DNA of 64,000 bases from an uncultured Anaerolineae bacterium (GTDB lineage Bacteria > Chloroflexota > Anaerolineae > Aggregatilineales > Phototrophicaceae): positions 55,823 to 119,822 of the forward strand of contig CALAJK010000028.1 in assembly GCA_937922795.1 (NCBI GenBank), written 5' to 3'. Shown one piece after another: positions 39,879-49,032 of this stretch. The first letter of the stretch is position 1. Each line of letters opens with the position of its first letter. The notes below the pieces were generated by a model. That model was not told where the DNA came from, did no database searches, and saw only the letters and a list, made by a program, of their open reading frames with translations. Position numbers and translations under genes: made by a program.

Positions 39879-41174
39879 TCAGGCGGCCGGGTTCAACTTC
39901 CCGTCAGCCGCCCAACTCAGCTCAGTCCCATCTGCGCTGTAGAGCCGCGGCGGCCGCCGGTTGTTGATGACGTCGGCATCGATCACCACTCGCCGGATAT
40001 CATCACGACCGGGGATTTCGAACATCACGTCGAGCAGGCGGCTCTCGATGATCGAACGCAGACCGCGCGCGCCCGTGCCGCGCGCCAGAGCCAAATCCGC
40101 GGCGGCGCTCAATGCCGACTCCTCGAACGTGAGCTCCACGTTGTCCAAGCTCAACAGATGCTGATACTGCCGCGTGAGCGAGTTTTTGGGCTCAACCAGG
40201 ATGCGGATGAGCGCATCGCGATTGAGAGGATCAACGTTGACGATCACAGGCATGCGCCCCACAAACTCCGGGATCAGCCCGTAAGCCATCAGGTCCTCTG
40301 GGCTGACCTCCCGGAGCAGTGAAGCCTCATCAAAGGCGGACTGCTCTTGGATTACGTGGAAGCCCAGCCGGCCTTTCAGCCCGATACGCTTGCGAATGTG
40401 ATCATCAATGCCATCGAACGTGCCGCCGCAGATGAACAGGATATCGGTCGTGTCGATCTGCAGAAACTCTTGATGAGGATGCTTACGCCCGCCCTGCGGC
40501 GGGACGTTGGCCAGTGTGCCCTCCACAATCTTGAGCAGCGCTTGCTGTACGCCTTCTCCTGACACATCGCGCGTGATGGACGGGTTATCATTCGACTTGC
40601 GCGCAATCTTGTCAATCTCGTCAATGTAGATGATACCCTTCTCAGCCCGCGCGATATCGCCGTCCGCCGCCTGGATCAGCCGCAGCAGGATGTTCTCTAC
40701 GTCCTCGCCGACGTAGCCGGCTTCCGTCAGCGATGTGGCATCGGCAATGCAGAACGGCACATCCAAAATCCGCGCCAGCGTCTGCGCCAGCAGGGTTTTG
40801 CCGCTGCCGGTTGGCCCGACGATCAGGATGTTGCTCTTTTCCAGCTCGACCTCATCGTTGGTACGGCCGGACTGGATACGCTTGTAGTGATTATAGACGG
40901 CAACGCTCAGAACGCGTTTGGCATGTTCCTGGCCAACGACATACTCGTCAAGGTGCGCCATGATCTCCCGCGGCGAGAGCAGTCGCTCAATGCGGAAGCT
41001 GGCGGTTGGGGCGGCGAAGGCGCTGGCCGCGCCATACTCCATCAGCTTCAACTGGCACCGCTCCACGCAGTAGTTGCAGATGTAAACGCCATCTGGGCCG
41101 CCGATCAGGTGTTCGACCTCCATCGGCGACCGCCCACAGAACGAGCAGCGCTGGCTGCCAGACAGAAAGCTCAC
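39879..41174 (-). CDS. clpX: ATP-dependent Clp protease ATP-binding subunit ClpX
   Basis: Hexameric unfoldase that feeds substrates to ClpP. The N-terminal zinc-binding domain uses C10, C13, C33 and C36. The AAA+ module has Walker A GPTGSGKT (120-127), the pore loop GYVG, Walker B IIYIDEID and the IGF-type ClpP-contact region. The C-terminal ~20 residues beyond NNRRPPRLY are slightly unusual but short. The start is GTG 41174, overlapping the clpP stop as GTGA. Confidence 0.97.
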   Translation of the reverse strand: MSFLSGSQRCSFCGRSPMEVEHLIGGPDGVYICNYCVERCQLKLMEYGAASAFAAPTASFRIERLLSPREIMAHLDEYVVGQEHAKRVLSVAVYNHYKRIQSGRTNDEVELEKSNILIVGPTGSGKTLLAQTLARILDVPFCIADATSLTEAGYVGEDVENILLRLIQAADGDIARAEKGIIYIDEIDKIARKSNDNPSITRDVSGEGVQQALLKIVEGTLANVPPQGGRKHPHQEFLQIDTTDILFICGGTFDGIDDHIRKRIGLKGRLGFHVIQEQSAFDEASLLREVSPEDLMAYGLIPEFVGRMPVIVNVDPLNRDALIRILVEPKNSLTRQYQHLLSLDNVELTFEESALSAAADLALARGTGARGLRSIIESRLLDVMFEIPGRDDIRRVVIDADVINNRRPPRLYSADGTELSWAADGKLNPAA

Positions 41175-41779
41175 GACTTCTTGTCTCCATTCGATGATTT
41201 CAAGACGGAGTCGATCAAACCATACTCCACTGCCTGGGAAGCGCTCAGGTAGATGTCGCGATCGGTATCGCGCTCCAGTACATCCCGCGGCTGCCCAGTG
41301 TGCCGGACGAAAATGTCATTGATCCGATCTTTCAAGCGCATGATCTCATTGGCCTGAATGACGATGTCCGAAGCCTGACCTTGTGCCCCGCCCAGCGGTT
41401 GGTGCATGTGAATGGTGGCGTTCGGCAGGGCAAAGCGCAGCCCCGGCTCCCCCGCCGTGAGCAGCACTGTGCCGAAGCTCGCCGTCAGCCCAATGGCGAC
41501 AGTGCTCACCGGCGATGAAATCTGCTGCATCGCATCGTAAATCGCAAGACCAGCATACACGATGCCCCCCGGCGAATTGATATACATGTTGATCTGCCGG
41601 TCAGGATCTTCACGCTGAAGATAAAGGAGCTGCGCCACAATCAGGTTGGCCACCTGATCATTGATGGGCGTGCCCAAAAGCACAATACGATCGCGCAGCA
41701 GCAGCGAATAGATGTCATAGGCGCGTTCGCCGCGACTGCCCTGTTCAATCACCATCGGGATCACATTGTAGAAGTTCAT
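41171..41779 (-). CDS. clpP: ATP-dependent Clp protease proteolytic subunit ClpP
   Basis: Serine peptidase that forms the proteolytic chamber. Numbered from ATG 41779 ([13 protein letters not shown], the usual ClpP start), the triad is S101, H126 and D175. The nucleophile region reads [10 protein letters not shown] rather than the common AASMGA, a mild departure. The upstream extension of the open frame to 41875 lies inside tig and is not used. The start follows the tig stop by four bases. Confidence 0.96.
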   Translation of the reverse strand: MNFYNVIPMVIEQGSRGERAYDIYSLLLRDRIVLLGTPINDQVANLIVAQLLYLQREDPDRQINMYINSPGGIVYAGLAIYDAMQQISSPVSTVAIGLTASFGTVLLTAGEPGLRFALPNATIHMHQPLGGAQGQASDIVIQANEIMRLKDRINDIFVRHTGQPRDVLERDTDRDIYLSASQAVEYGLIDSVLKSSNGDKKS

Positions 41780-41783
41780 TACA

Positions 41784-43232
41784 CTACGCCTCGCTTTCTG
41801 GTGTGGATTCAATTTCAGCGTTAGGCTCTGCTTCAGAAACGCCTGCTGCCTGCGCCTCCTCTGGCAGTTCGCCACGGGCGATCATGACAATCCGGTCGAG
41901 CACGCGCTGCTCTAACAAATCATTCTCGATAGAGCCGCGCATTTGGGGCGTGTCGAACAGCGAGCGCAGCCCTTCGGCGCTTTCGCCGAACTGCGCCAAA
42001 ATGCGGTCGACTTCTTCGCTTACAGCCTCGTCAGAGACCTGAATGGCTTCAGCGCGCAGCACTTCACGCAGCACCAACCCGCGTTTCAGGTTATTGACAA
42101 CCGTATCACGAAAATCTGCTCGCACATCATCCAGGCTCTTGCCGGAAATGCGCAGGAAGTCATTGAGCGTCAGCCCGCGCTGGCGTAGGTCGCTGTCGAA
42201 CCGCCTTAAATGCCGGTCGAGCTCATCCTCAACCAGCGCCTCTGGAAAAGCGATTTTTGCGCCTTCGACCATCATATCAAGCACGCGACGAGCATAGTCG
42301 GTTTTGGCGCGCTGCTCCGCCGCTTTCTGAAGGTTTTCACGGACGCGCATCCGAAGCTCAAGCAGGGTCAGCGGCTTTTCCTCGTCCTGCGTCACACGGG
42401 CTGCAAAGTCATCGTTCAACGTGGGCAGCGTCACCGTCTCGATTTTCTTGACCGTCACGTAAAAACGGGCACGCTTGCCTCTGATCTCCTCATCGTAATC
42501 ATCGGTGTCAGGGTAAGTCAGATCGAAGACTCGCTCCTCGCCCACATTCGCGCCGAGCAGCGCCTGCTGAAAACCGGGGGCGGGCTCATCCATGTCATCG
42601 CCTTCGCGCAGCATGATCACAGTGTCATGTTGATGCAAGATCACATTCTCATCCGAACGATGAGGATCGTGGGCGTGTGGATCTGTAGTCACCTCGCCAG
42701 CTTCGGCGGTTTCGTCAACCAGCTCAGCGTGCAGATCAATCGTCACCTGGTTGCCCATCGCCACCGGTTGGCGGCTCTCCTCAACCAGCGCATGCTGCTG
42801 CTGCAGCATCTGCATGTACTGGTTTACCTCTTCATCCTTAACCGCTGGCACGCTGAAATCCAGGCGCACACTGCGATAGTCCCCCAGATGCACTTCTGGT
42901 TGAAGCGGCACGACAAACGTGAACACCGGCTGCGGGTCAGCCTTGAAATCTTCTATTTCACCGGGCCCATACGGCTCAAGACCAGACTGATCGAGCGCTT
43001 CTTTATAGACTTCTTTGCCCAGAATCTCTATCGCATCTTCTAGGATGGCCGCTTCGCCCAAGTAATTCACCAAGACGCGATAGGGCGCTTTACCCTTGCG
43101 AAAACCAGGGATACTCACACGCTGCGCTAGTTTGCGCGCCGCAGTCTGTTTAGCTCGCTCTAACTGCTCTATATCCAGTTCGACGGTGAAGCGCGCGGTA
43201 TGATTCTCTAGTCTTTCAGTTTGAATGTTCAA
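41784..43232 (-). CDS. tig: Trigger factor
   Basis: Ribosome-bound chaperone and peptidyl-prolyl isomerase. The ribosome-docking signature GFRKGKAP is at 43-50. The FKBP-like domain (~155-260) carries an insertion at ~172-205 with five histidines (H186, H188, H191, H200, H202) and many acidic residues. The helical C-terminal chaperone domain follows and an acidic tail ends the 482-residue protein, slightly long for the family. It is the first gene of a classical tig-clpP-clpX operon. Confidence 0.95.
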   Translation of the reverse strand: MNIQTERLENHTARFTVELDIEQLERAKQTAARKLAQRVSIPGFRKGKAPYRVLVNYLGEAAILEDAIEILGKEVYKEALDQSGLEPYGPGEIEDFKADPQPVFTFVVPLQPEVHLGDYRSVRLDFSVPAVKDEEVNQYMQMLQQQHALVEESRQPVAMGNQVTIDLHAELVDETAEAGEVTTDPHAHDPHRSDENVILHQHDTVIMLREGDDMDEPAPGFQQALLGANVGEERVFDLTYPDTDDYDEEIRGKRARFYVTVKKIETVTLPTLNDDFAARVTQDEEKPLTLLELRMRVRENLQKAAEQRAKTDYARRVLDMMVEGAKIAFPEALVEDELDRHLRRFDSDLRQRGLTLNDFLRISGKSLDDVRADFRDTVVNNLKRGLVLREVLRAEAIQVSDEAVSEEVDRILAQFGESAEGLRSLFDTPQMRGSIENDLLEQRVLDRIVMIARGELPEEAQAAGVSEAEPNAEIESTPESEA

Positions 43233-43271
43233 GGGTGCATCCTTAATCGAGGCTGGTTAGGACATGTGCTC

Positions 43272-43280
43272 ATTATAGCA
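43272..43280 (-). promoter_or_regulatory. Extended -10 promoter of the tig-clpP-clpX operon
   Basis: Minus-strand TGC-TATAAT lies about 40 bases before the tig start, with a weak -35 (TTCGTG) at 17 bases. The flanking 13 bases are identical to those in front of the AAA ATPase gene. Confidence 0.6.
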
Positions 43281-43356
43281 TCAGCAAAAGAAGACACGAA
43301 TAAGATTCGCGTTAGATTGTCGGCGTTAGAAACGGCGAGCGCACTTCACAGGCAGT

Positions 43357-43438
43357 TGGGGAAGGCGGGACTCGAACCCGCATGGTGAAAACCACATGAT
43401 CCTAAGTCATGCGCGTCTGCCAGTTTCGCCACTTCCCC
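43357..43438 (-). tRNA. tRNA-Leu (anticodon TAG)
   Basis: An 82-base class II tRNA. Acceptor arms GGGGAAG/CTTCCCC pair, the D arm is TGGCGAAACTGGCAGACGC, the anticodon stem CATGA/TCATG encloses loop CTTAGGA giving TAG, the long variable arm is TGGTTTTCACCA, and the T arm has GGTTCGAGTCC. The discriminator is A and no CCA is encoded, so CCA must be added enzymatically. Confidence 0.95.
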
Positions 43439-43451
43439 GGCTCTGAGAGAG

Positions 43452-43481
43452 ATTATAGTGGACAGACAGTGACCGTCACAA
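43452..43481 (-). promoter_or_regulatory. Predicted promoter of tRNA-Leu
   Basis: Minus-strand TTGTGA (43476-43481) and TATAAT (43452-43457) are separated by 18 bases, placing the transcription start within a few bases of the tRNA. Confidence 0.6.
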
Positions 43482-43488
43482 GGGGAAA

Positions 43489-44061
43489 TCAATCTATCTT
43501 GCCGCTGCCAGACGGTGGAGCGCCGCTAGCCTGTCCTAAAATTGCCACGATCATCTGCTGGGCGAATTGAAACAGTGCCTGCATCTGCGTAATGCGCTCG
43601 ATGTAGAGCTGCGCGCGCTGGCGATCCTCTTCGCTCATATTCGGCATCGCCGCTGATAAACGTTCTAGGTTCACGTTCATGACGTTCAGCGCACGATCGA
43701 GATCGCGCATCTCCCGGCCGCTGAGGATATTGGCGATGATTTGCCAGAAATCGGTCTCGGCCTCATAAAACTTTCGCCGTCCGCCGCGCACATAGACCTG
43801 ACGCACCATACCCATGTGCTCCAGGGTGCGCAGGTTCATGCTGACGCTAGCTTTTGAGATGTCGAGCAGTTCCACTAAGTCATCTAGGCTCAGCGGATGA
43901 GCGCTGAGCAGAAGCGCGCCGTAGAGCTGCCCCATAATTTTGCTGAAGCCGAAGTAATTTGAAAGCTGGCCTAGCCCGTCCAGCATGCTGTCTTGGACAG
44001 CTTGGAGATCTGAATTTATGGAGTGTGAGCCGTTCCGGGCGAGCCTCGATTCATCGGACAT
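43489..44061 (-). CDS. GbsR/MarR-like transcriptional regulator
   Basis: Winged-helix regulator. The DNA-binding domain lies at ~42-105 (LYGALLLSAHPLSLDDLVELLDISKASVSMNLRTLEHMGMV, here given in two parts for the helix-turn-helix at ~57-80 and the wing RGGRRKFYEAE). A helical dimerisation region of ~80 residues follows. The layout matches GbsR-type regulators; the target is not evident because neighbours are tRNAs. GAGGTG ahead of the ATG is the ribosome site and is part of a small palindrome. Confidence 0.8.
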   Translation of the reverse strand: MSDESRLARNGSHSINSDLQAVQDSMLDGLGQLSNYFGFSKIMGQLYGALLLSAHPLSLDDLVELLDISKASVSMNLRTLEHMGMVRQVYVRGGRRKFYEAETDFWQIIANILSGREMRDLDRALNVMNVNLERLSAAMPNMSEEDRQRAQLYIERITQMQALFQFAQQMIVAILGQASGAPPSGSGKID

Positions 44062-44311
44062 AGGTGGTCACCTCAAGCAGCGAACGGCAGAGCTAGTTTA
44101 AGGAAATTTCATATAATCGTAGCATTTACGAGAGCATCTGGCAACTGTTGATGGTCTGCGACATCAACGCAGTCCGCCAAGGCTAAGGCTACAACGGTTT
44201 TTGTGCAGGCGCGTCTGCCCTCTGAGCGCATCCTTAAAAACATTTTCTGACCCCTCGTAATCCGATCATTGATTTTCATGCATTCACCCCGCGCAAACCC
44301 GCTAGCGCGCC

Positions 44312-44340
44312 TTGTAGATTGCGCGGAAATCTGCTATAGT
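44312..44340 (+). promoter_or_regulatory. Predicted promoter of tRNA-Arg
   Basis: TTGTAG (44312-44317) and TATAGT (44335-44340) are 17 bases apart, with TGC directly ahead of the -10 box as in an extended promoter. The start would fall close to the first tRNA base. The rest of the 290-base gap after the GbsR-like gene holds nothing else I can support. Confidence 0.65.
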
Positions 44341-44351
44341 ACACCTAGATT

Positions 44352-44423
44352 GTCCCTGTAGCTCAGTGGATAGAGCGCAGCCCTCCGGAGGCTGAAGCCC
44401 GAGTTCGAGTCTCGGCAGGGACG
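44352..44423 (+). tRNA. tRNA-Arg (anticodon CCG)
   Basis: A 72-base cloverleaf. Acceptor arms GTCCCTG/CAGGGAC pair, the D arm is GTAGCTCAGTGGATAGAGC, the anticodon stem CAGCC/GGCTG encloses CTCCGGA giving CCG, and the T arm is CCGAG-TTCGAGT-CTCGG. The discriminator is G and no CCA is encoded. Confidence 0.97.
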
Positions 44424-44429
44424 CTCAAA

Positions 44430-44461
44430 CCGACCTTCCGCCGTGAAGGTCGGCTGTTTTT
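44430..44461 (+). terminator. Intrinsic terminator of tRNA-Arg
   Basis: A nine-base stem CCGACCTTC/GAAGGTCGG (44430-44438 and 44445-44453) with a six-base loop is followed by CTGTTTTT, seven bases after the tRNA. Confidence 0.88.
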
Positions 44462-44499
44462 ACCGAAGGTCTTCACGCGGACGAACTGGCTTACCGGAA

Positions 44500-46023
44500 C
44501 TACTTGAAAGTCAGCGCCAGCCGAAAACCGATGGTGTGGTAGCGATAGATCGGCTTCAACACGAAGAAGCTGAAGTTATCCGCCCGGTCGCGTGGGCTGA
44601 CGAACGCGCCGCCCCGAACGATGCGCCCGGTTTCCTGGCCGGCCGCCCCACCCTCGCCCAACCGGTGCCAGGTCGAACACCATTCCCACGTATTCCCAAC
44701 CATGTCATACACGCCGAAAGGGCTGACGCCGTTGCTGTACCGGGTGACCGGGGTGGTCATCCCCAAGCGGCTCTCGCGGGTATTGCAGCATGCCGCATCA
44801 AATCGCCGCCCCCACGGATACGGACGCTGGGTATCACCTTGGGCGGCGCGCTGCCACTGCTGTTCGGTCGGCAGGGAGATTTTCAGGTCGGTACGATGGC
44901 TCAACCACAGGCAAAAGGCGACCGCCTCGTACCAACATACGTTCGTGCGCGGCTGGGTGTCGCCCGGAAATCGCGCCGGCAGAGGTTCACGATTGTCGCT
45001 ATGCCACCGCAGCGCCTGGGGCGAATAGTCCCACCACCGGTCATCGCGGTAGCCATCTTCGGCGTCAATGAACACCTGATACTGCGCGTTGGTGACGGGA
45101 TATTTGCTGATGGCGAAAGCATCTACTTCGTATACCGTCCGTTTACGGCCGCGCTCAATGATCACTTTGCCCGCTGGTATATCGCACCACTCTAACAGCG
45201 GCAGCTCCGGCGGATCACACAGCGCGGCCAGGTTCTGGGGATCATAATCGGGAAAGCTCGACCGGAACGACTGAAACGCCTGGCGCCCTAGCTGATAAGT
45301 TCGGCGCTGCTTCACCAGCGAGGCGATGGTGGCATACTCGCGTTCCACTTCGCGCTGAAAGATTTGCTGCCGCAGCGCATCCTCAGCCTCTTGCAGCAAA
45401 GCATACAGATTGATGAAGTGCGGCGCATAGCCGGCATCGCGCACCTGCTTGAGCAAGGCGACCGCTTGCTCGAAATCACCCCGGTTCATCGCCTCGACCG
45501 CTTGTTGGACGTTCAGCAGCGGATCAAACATGAGCGCATCTGCTCCGACATGTGAATGGCTGCCGTTGCTATCAAGCGACGCAGTTGGGGTGAACTCCGG
45601 CCCCCAAGCCGAACCCCTAGCCCCCTGGGCGGCTGCCGCTGGAGCGCGCATCTCCATTAAATGGATGGCGTTGAACAGTCTGGCGATACTCTCCACTGTC
45701 AATCCATCGCTGAGATCAACCGGCTGGATATCTTGCAGCGACGACGGAATCGGCGTATTAGCTTCGATGATTACTGGGATGATCTTTTTGCCTAACTGCT
45801 GCGCGATCTCCAACTGTTTGTGGCAGCTCTTGGAGTATATCGAAGCCGCGGACAGCAGGTACATGAATCCATCACACCAGTTCAAATGCTCCAGGATCTC
45901 ATCTCGCCGACGCTGGCCAACCTGTGTACAATCGTCGTACCAAACATCGTGTACGTCGAGCGTCTCCTTGATATGCTGGCACCAAGCCTGATCGGGCGGC
46001 GCATAACAAATGAACAGTTTCAT
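44500..46023 (-). CDS. TIR domain fused to a SUMF1/FGE-like domain
   Basis: Residues ~1-125 are a TIR domain (MKLFICYAPPDQAWC, VWYDD, IIPVII). The catalytic-glutamate position of NAD-cleaving TIRs (SxxCxxEL) reads SKSCHKQL, so Q70 replaces Glu and NADase activity is doubtful. Residues ~165-275 are helical (TPR-like, QQAVEAMNRGDFEQAVALLKQV). Residues ~285-507 are a SUMF1 domain (ISKYPVTNAQYQVFI, CWYEAVAFC, LPTEQQWQRAA, GNTWEWC, RGGAF). The C-terminal region lacks the active-site cysteine of true formylglycine-generating enzymes, so this module is more likely a binding domain. The role is unknown; signalling or defence are possible. Confidence 0.85.
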   Translation of the reverse strand: MKLFICYAPPDQAWCQHIKETLDVHDVWYDDCTQVGQRRRDEILEHLNWCDGFMYLLSAASIYSKSCHKQLEIAQQLGKKIIPVIIEANTPIPSSLQDIQPVDLSDGLTVESIARLFNAIHLMEMRAPAAAAQGARGSAWGPEFTPTASLDSNGSHSHVGADALMFDPLLNVQQAVEAMNRGDFEQAVALLKQVRDAGYAPHFINLYALLQEAEDALRQQIFQREVEREYATIASLVKQRRTYQLGRQAFQSFRSSFPDYDPQNLAALCDPPELPLLEWCDIPAGKVIIERGRKRTVYEVDAFAISKYPVTNAQYQVFIDAEDGYRDDRWWDYSPQALRWHSDNREPLPARFPGDTQPRTNVCWYEAVAFCLWLSHRTDLKISLPTEQQWQRAAQGDTQRPYPWGRRFDAACCNTRESRLGMTTPVTRYSNGVSPFGVYDMVGNTWEWCSTWHRLGEGGAAGQETGRIVRGGAFVSPRDRADNFSFFVLKPIYRYHTIGFRLALTFK

Positions 46024-46047
46024 AAGACGCCCTAATCCCGGCGACGT

Positions 46048-46083
46048 CGTTCAACGATCGTGTTGAACGTTGCCTTAATTATA
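46048..46083 (-). promoter_or_regulatory. Promoter with palindrome at the start site, TIR-SUMF1 gene
   Basis: Minus-strand TATAAT (46078-46083) is followed, around the expected transcription start, by an inverted repeat of eight-base arms (46048-46055 and 46062-46069) with a six-base spacer. A repressor bound here would block initiation. The -35 box is weak. Confidence 0.5.
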
Positions 46084-46195
46084 TGACTACAGATTAGAAA
46101 TTAAATCACTCGTTACAAAAACGCAACCAAGTTATCGAAAAATTCCTCGATATTCCGAAGCTCTACCTAGGGGCTGAATACGATATGATTGACGC

Positions 46196-47362
46196 ATGTC
46201 AATGTTATCTTCCAGGCAGTGGTTTCGCTATAATTGGCTCTGGCTCGTCCGCCTTGTAATCGTCTATTCGGTTTTGCAGCTCCTGTCGCCTGCGCCGCCG
46301 CGCGCGCCCCTGGACGGCCCCCACACGGTGGAAACCACCCAGCCGCATATTTGTGTGCACACGCGTTTGATTGACGAGGTCTTTGAATGGAAAATTCAGC
46401 GCTCGCTTCAAATGGTCCGAGAGCTGGGGGCGACCTCTATCGTTGAGTTCTTCCCCTGGGCCTACGCCGAACCCGAACGCGGCCGTTACGATTGGGCCTC
46501 TTTTGACCGGATCATCCGGCACGCGGGCGATCAAGGGCTGCGCGTCATCGCGCGTATGGGCCTGGTTCCGGCCTGGGCGCGCCCTGACCGCGACGGCCAG
46601 CGCACGACGCTAAACTATCTGCCCGAAGACGCCTACGATGACTTCGCCGCTTTCGTCGCCAGCTTCGCCCGGCGCTACGCCGGGCGCGTCAATCACATCA
46701 TCATCTGGAACGAACCCAACTTAGCTTTTGAGTGGGGCTACCAGCAGGTTGATCCAGTCGGGTATGTTCGTCTGCTGCGCGCGGTATACGGCCCGGTGCA
46801 TGACGCCAACCCGGACGTGGTCATCCTAGCTGCGCCGCTGGCGCCGACGCTGGAGCCGCCCGGCAGCCCTCACGGCCTGAACGATTTGCTGTATCTGGAA
46901 GCACTCTATCGCGCCGGCGGCGCGACATACTTCGACGCGCTGGCCATCCATACCTACGGCTTCACTGAGCCGCCCGCCGCGCCGCCCGCCCCCGACCACC
47001 TCAACTTCAGGCGCGCCGAGCTGCTCTACGCCCTCTCGCAGCGCTACGACAGGCCGGACAAGCCGGTATTCATCACCGAGACGGGTTGGAATGACCACCC
47101 CCGCTGGACAAAAGCCGTGCGGCCGTCGCAGCGCGTCGCCTACACCGTTGACGCGCTGATCTGGGCGCAGCAGCGCTGGCCGTGGTTAGACAGCCTGTGC
47201 CTGTGGGTACTGCGCTACCCGGCTTCTACGCGCAGCTATCCGGATAACTTCACCCTCATCACGCCGGACTTCCAACCCAAAGCGGTTTACCTGGCGGTAC
47301 AGGCTTACGCGCGCGGTTGGGAACGAACCGAGGATTTATGGCTGCCCGCCCCTGGCGAGTGA
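46196..47362 (+). CDS. Membrane-anchored clan GH-A glycoside hydrolase-like protein
   Basis: One N-terminal hydrophobic segment (~14-31) anchors or exports the protein. A TIM-barrel hydrolase domain follows with likely acid/base E173 (IIWNEPN) and nucleophile E295 (FITETGW), and HTY between. It resembles GH39/GH5-type proteins and the lipoprotein at 6997-8424, but lacks the Thr/Pro linker. The substrate is unknown. A TATGAT box lies at 46184-46189, only seven bases before the ATG, so the message could be nearly leaderless. The next gene overlaps its end. Confidence 0.83.
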   Translation: MSMLSSRQWFRYNWLWLVRLVIVYSVLQLLSPAPPRAPLDGPHTVETTQPHICVHTRLIDEVFEWKIQRSLQMVRELGATSIVEFFPWAYAEPERGRYDWASFDRIIRHAGDQGLRVIARMGLVPAWARPDRDGQRTTLNYLPEDAYDDFAAFVASFARRYAGRVNHIIIWNEPNLAFEWGYQQVDPVGYVRLLRAVYGPVHDANPDVVILAAPLAPTLEPPGSPHGLNDLLYLEALYRAGGATYFDALAIHTYGFTEPPAAPPAPDHLNFRRAELLYALSQRYDRPDKPVFITETGWNDHPRWTKAVRPSQRVAYTVDALIWAQQRWPWLDSLCLWVLRYPASTRSYPDNFTLITPDFQPKAVYLAVQAYARGWERTEDLWLPAPGE

Positions 47363-48141
47363 TCGGCGTCTCATTGGCGCTCGCCGTGACCGCCTGGATA
47401 TGGACTTTAGCCGGGGCGCTGTTCCTGCTGCGGTGGATCGCCGTAGACCGGCCGCCTCCCCCGCCGCCGCCGCTGCTCCCCTACGGCGAGCTGCGGATTG
47501 GCGTGGACGCCAGCTATCCGCCGTTCGCCGCCGTCGCCGACGACCTGTACGGCCTGGAAATAGACCTCGGCCAGATGATCGCCAGCCGGCTGAATGCGCC
47601 GGTTCGCTTCGTCAATATGGGCTTCGACGGCCTATACGATTCGCTCAAAGCCGACCAGGTTGACCTCGTGCTGTCAGCCCTGGTCATCGACGCCTCGCGC
47701 ATGGGCGACGTGCGCTACACGCTGCCCTATTTCAACGCGGGCTTGGTGCTCGTCTCGCCGGCCGCCGAGCCCCTGCAGGCTGTAGATCAGCTCCCTGGCA
47801 GGCAGATCGCCCTGGAATTCGCTTCAGAAGCGGATCAGCTAGCCCATGCTTGGCTGCGACGAGTGCCACCATTTGTCATTTTGCCGTACGAACTGCCCGA
47901 CTACGCGCTCGACTCAGTCCGGCAAGGAACAGCCGATGCCGCTCTGGTTGACGCGGTCAGCGCGCGGCTTTATCTACGCCTCCATCCCAACTGGCGCGCT
48001 GTGTCACAGCACGTGACCGACGTGCTCTACGCCGGAGCTGTGCGCAGCGACCGGGGCGCATTACAGCGGGCGATTGACCAGGCGCTGGCAGCCATGATGG
48101 AAGACGGCACACTAGCCCAGCTTGTCAGCCGCTGGCTGTGA
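47338..48141 (+). CDS. Membrane-anchored family-3 solute-binding protein
   Basis: An N-terminal hydrophobic helix (~8-32) and a Pro run are followed by one SBP_bac_3 domain (LRIGVDASYPPFAA, GLEIDLGQMIASRL, VDLVLSALVIDASR, EFASEAD). The binding fold is complete. I chose ATG 47338, which has GAGG four bases upstream and overlaps the hydrolase gene by 25 bases, indicating translational coupling. No ABC permease or ATPase follows, so the protein may sense rather than import a ligand. Confidence 0.82.
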   Translation: MAARPWRVIGVSLALAVTAWIWTLAGALFLLRWIAVDRPPPPPPPLLPYGELRIGVDASYPPFAAVADDLYGLEIDLGQMIASRLNAPVRFVNMGFDGLYDSLKADQVDLVLSALVIDASRMGDVRYTLPYFNAGLVLVSPAAEPLQAVDQLPGRQIALEFASEADQLAHAWLRRVPPFVILPYELPDYALDSVRQGTADAALVDAVSARLYLRLHPNWRAVSQHVTDVLYAGAVRSDRGALQRAIDQALAAMMEDGTLAQLVSRWL

Positions 48142-48143
48142 CC

Positions 48144-48959
48144 TCACGCCTGCTGCAGTTCGTCCGCCAATTGGCGATAGGCGATGGCCCCCGGACTTTC
48201 GGGCAGATAAGTCAGGATGGACTTACCCTGGTGCGGGGCATCCGCGATATGCGGATCATAGGGGATCACAGTTTGCAGCGTCTGTTTGGGCAGCAGCGCG
48301 CGCAGTTCCTGCAGCACCTGTTGAGCGTACAGCATCTCGGCGTCGAACAGGGTTGCGACGATGCCGCGCACACTCAAGGATGGATTGCCCATGTGATCGC
48401 GAACCCGATACACCACGTCTAGCATCGCTCGCACTCCCAGCGCCGCGGCGTGGTTGCACTGCACCGGGATGATCACCTGCTGAGCAGCCAGCAGCGCGCT
48501 CACAGTCAGGACGTTCAGGCTGGGAGGCGTGTCCAGCAGCACGAAATCGAACCCTAACCGGCTTTCTCGCAGCGCTAACTGCAGCCGATTCAGCGGCTGG
48601 CGCTCCTGGACGAGTCTGATGGCCGCCGTCGCCAAATCAACGCTTCCCGGAACGAGCGCCAGATTAGCGCCGACCGGCTTCAACACCCGCGACAGCGCCA
48701 TCTCATCAAACATGACCAGCGAATAGCTGCTGCGCTCCTGGCGATAGGGATCAAGGCCGAGATAGACGGTCAGGCTGGCTTGCGGATCAAGATCAATCAG
48801 CAGCACCCTATGCCCTTGCAGCGCCAGCGCCGCGCCCAGGTTCAACACGGTAGTGGTCTTGCCCACCCCGCCTTTCTGATTAGCAATCGCAAAGCTCTGG
48901 GTCACAGCCGCCCCGGCCGCATGTTCTGGGCGAGGCATCCCTCGCCTCATGAACAGCAT
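48144..48959 (-). CDS. ParA/Soj family ATPase
   Basis: Deviant-Walker ATPase. The P-loop KGGVGKTT (29-36) has the signature lysine, followed by LLIDLDPQASLT and DTPPSLNVLT. It is the usual length for Soj/ParA. No ParB gene, parS site or origin gene lies nearby, so this may be an orphan ParA used for positioning other cargo. It is convergent with the solute-binding gene (two-base gap) and divergent from the glycosyltransferases, with a TATAAT box at 48980-48985 on its strand. Confidence 0.9.
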   Translation of the reverse strand: MLFMRRGMPRPEHAAGAAVTQSFAIANQKGGVGKTTTVLNLGAALALQGHRVLLIDLDPQASLTVYLGLDPYRQERSSYSLVMFDEMALSRVLKPVGANLALVPGSVDLATAAIRLVQERQPLNRLQLALRESRLGFDFVLLDTPPSLNVLTVSALLAAQQVIIPVQCNHAAALGVRAMLDVVYRVRDHMGNPSLSVRGIVATLFDAEMLYAQQVLQELRALLPKQTLQTVIPYDPHIADAPHQGKSILTYLPESPGAIAYRQLADELQQA

Positions 48960-49032
48960 CTCGTCTGAACTTGAGCCGCATTATACCGCCAAAGTCTGGA
49001 TTGTTCACCAGCGAGCCGCTATACTCAAACGC

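Noticed and set aside
44062..44073. Small palindrome AGGTG-2-CACCT over the ribosome site of the GbsR-like gene
   Set aside because: Arms of five bases are too short to distinguish from chance and overlap the Shine-Dalgarno sequence.
44352..46023. tRNA-Arg as an integration site for an island carrying the TIR-SUMF1 gene
   Set aside because: The TIR gene lies directly beside a tRNA, a common attachment site, but no integrase, no repeated tRNA 3' end and no shift in base composition were seen.
48144..48959. ParA as a marker for the replication origin or a plasmid
   Set aside because: There is no ParB, parS, dnaA or rep gene nearby, and the surrounding genes are ordinary chromosomal ones.
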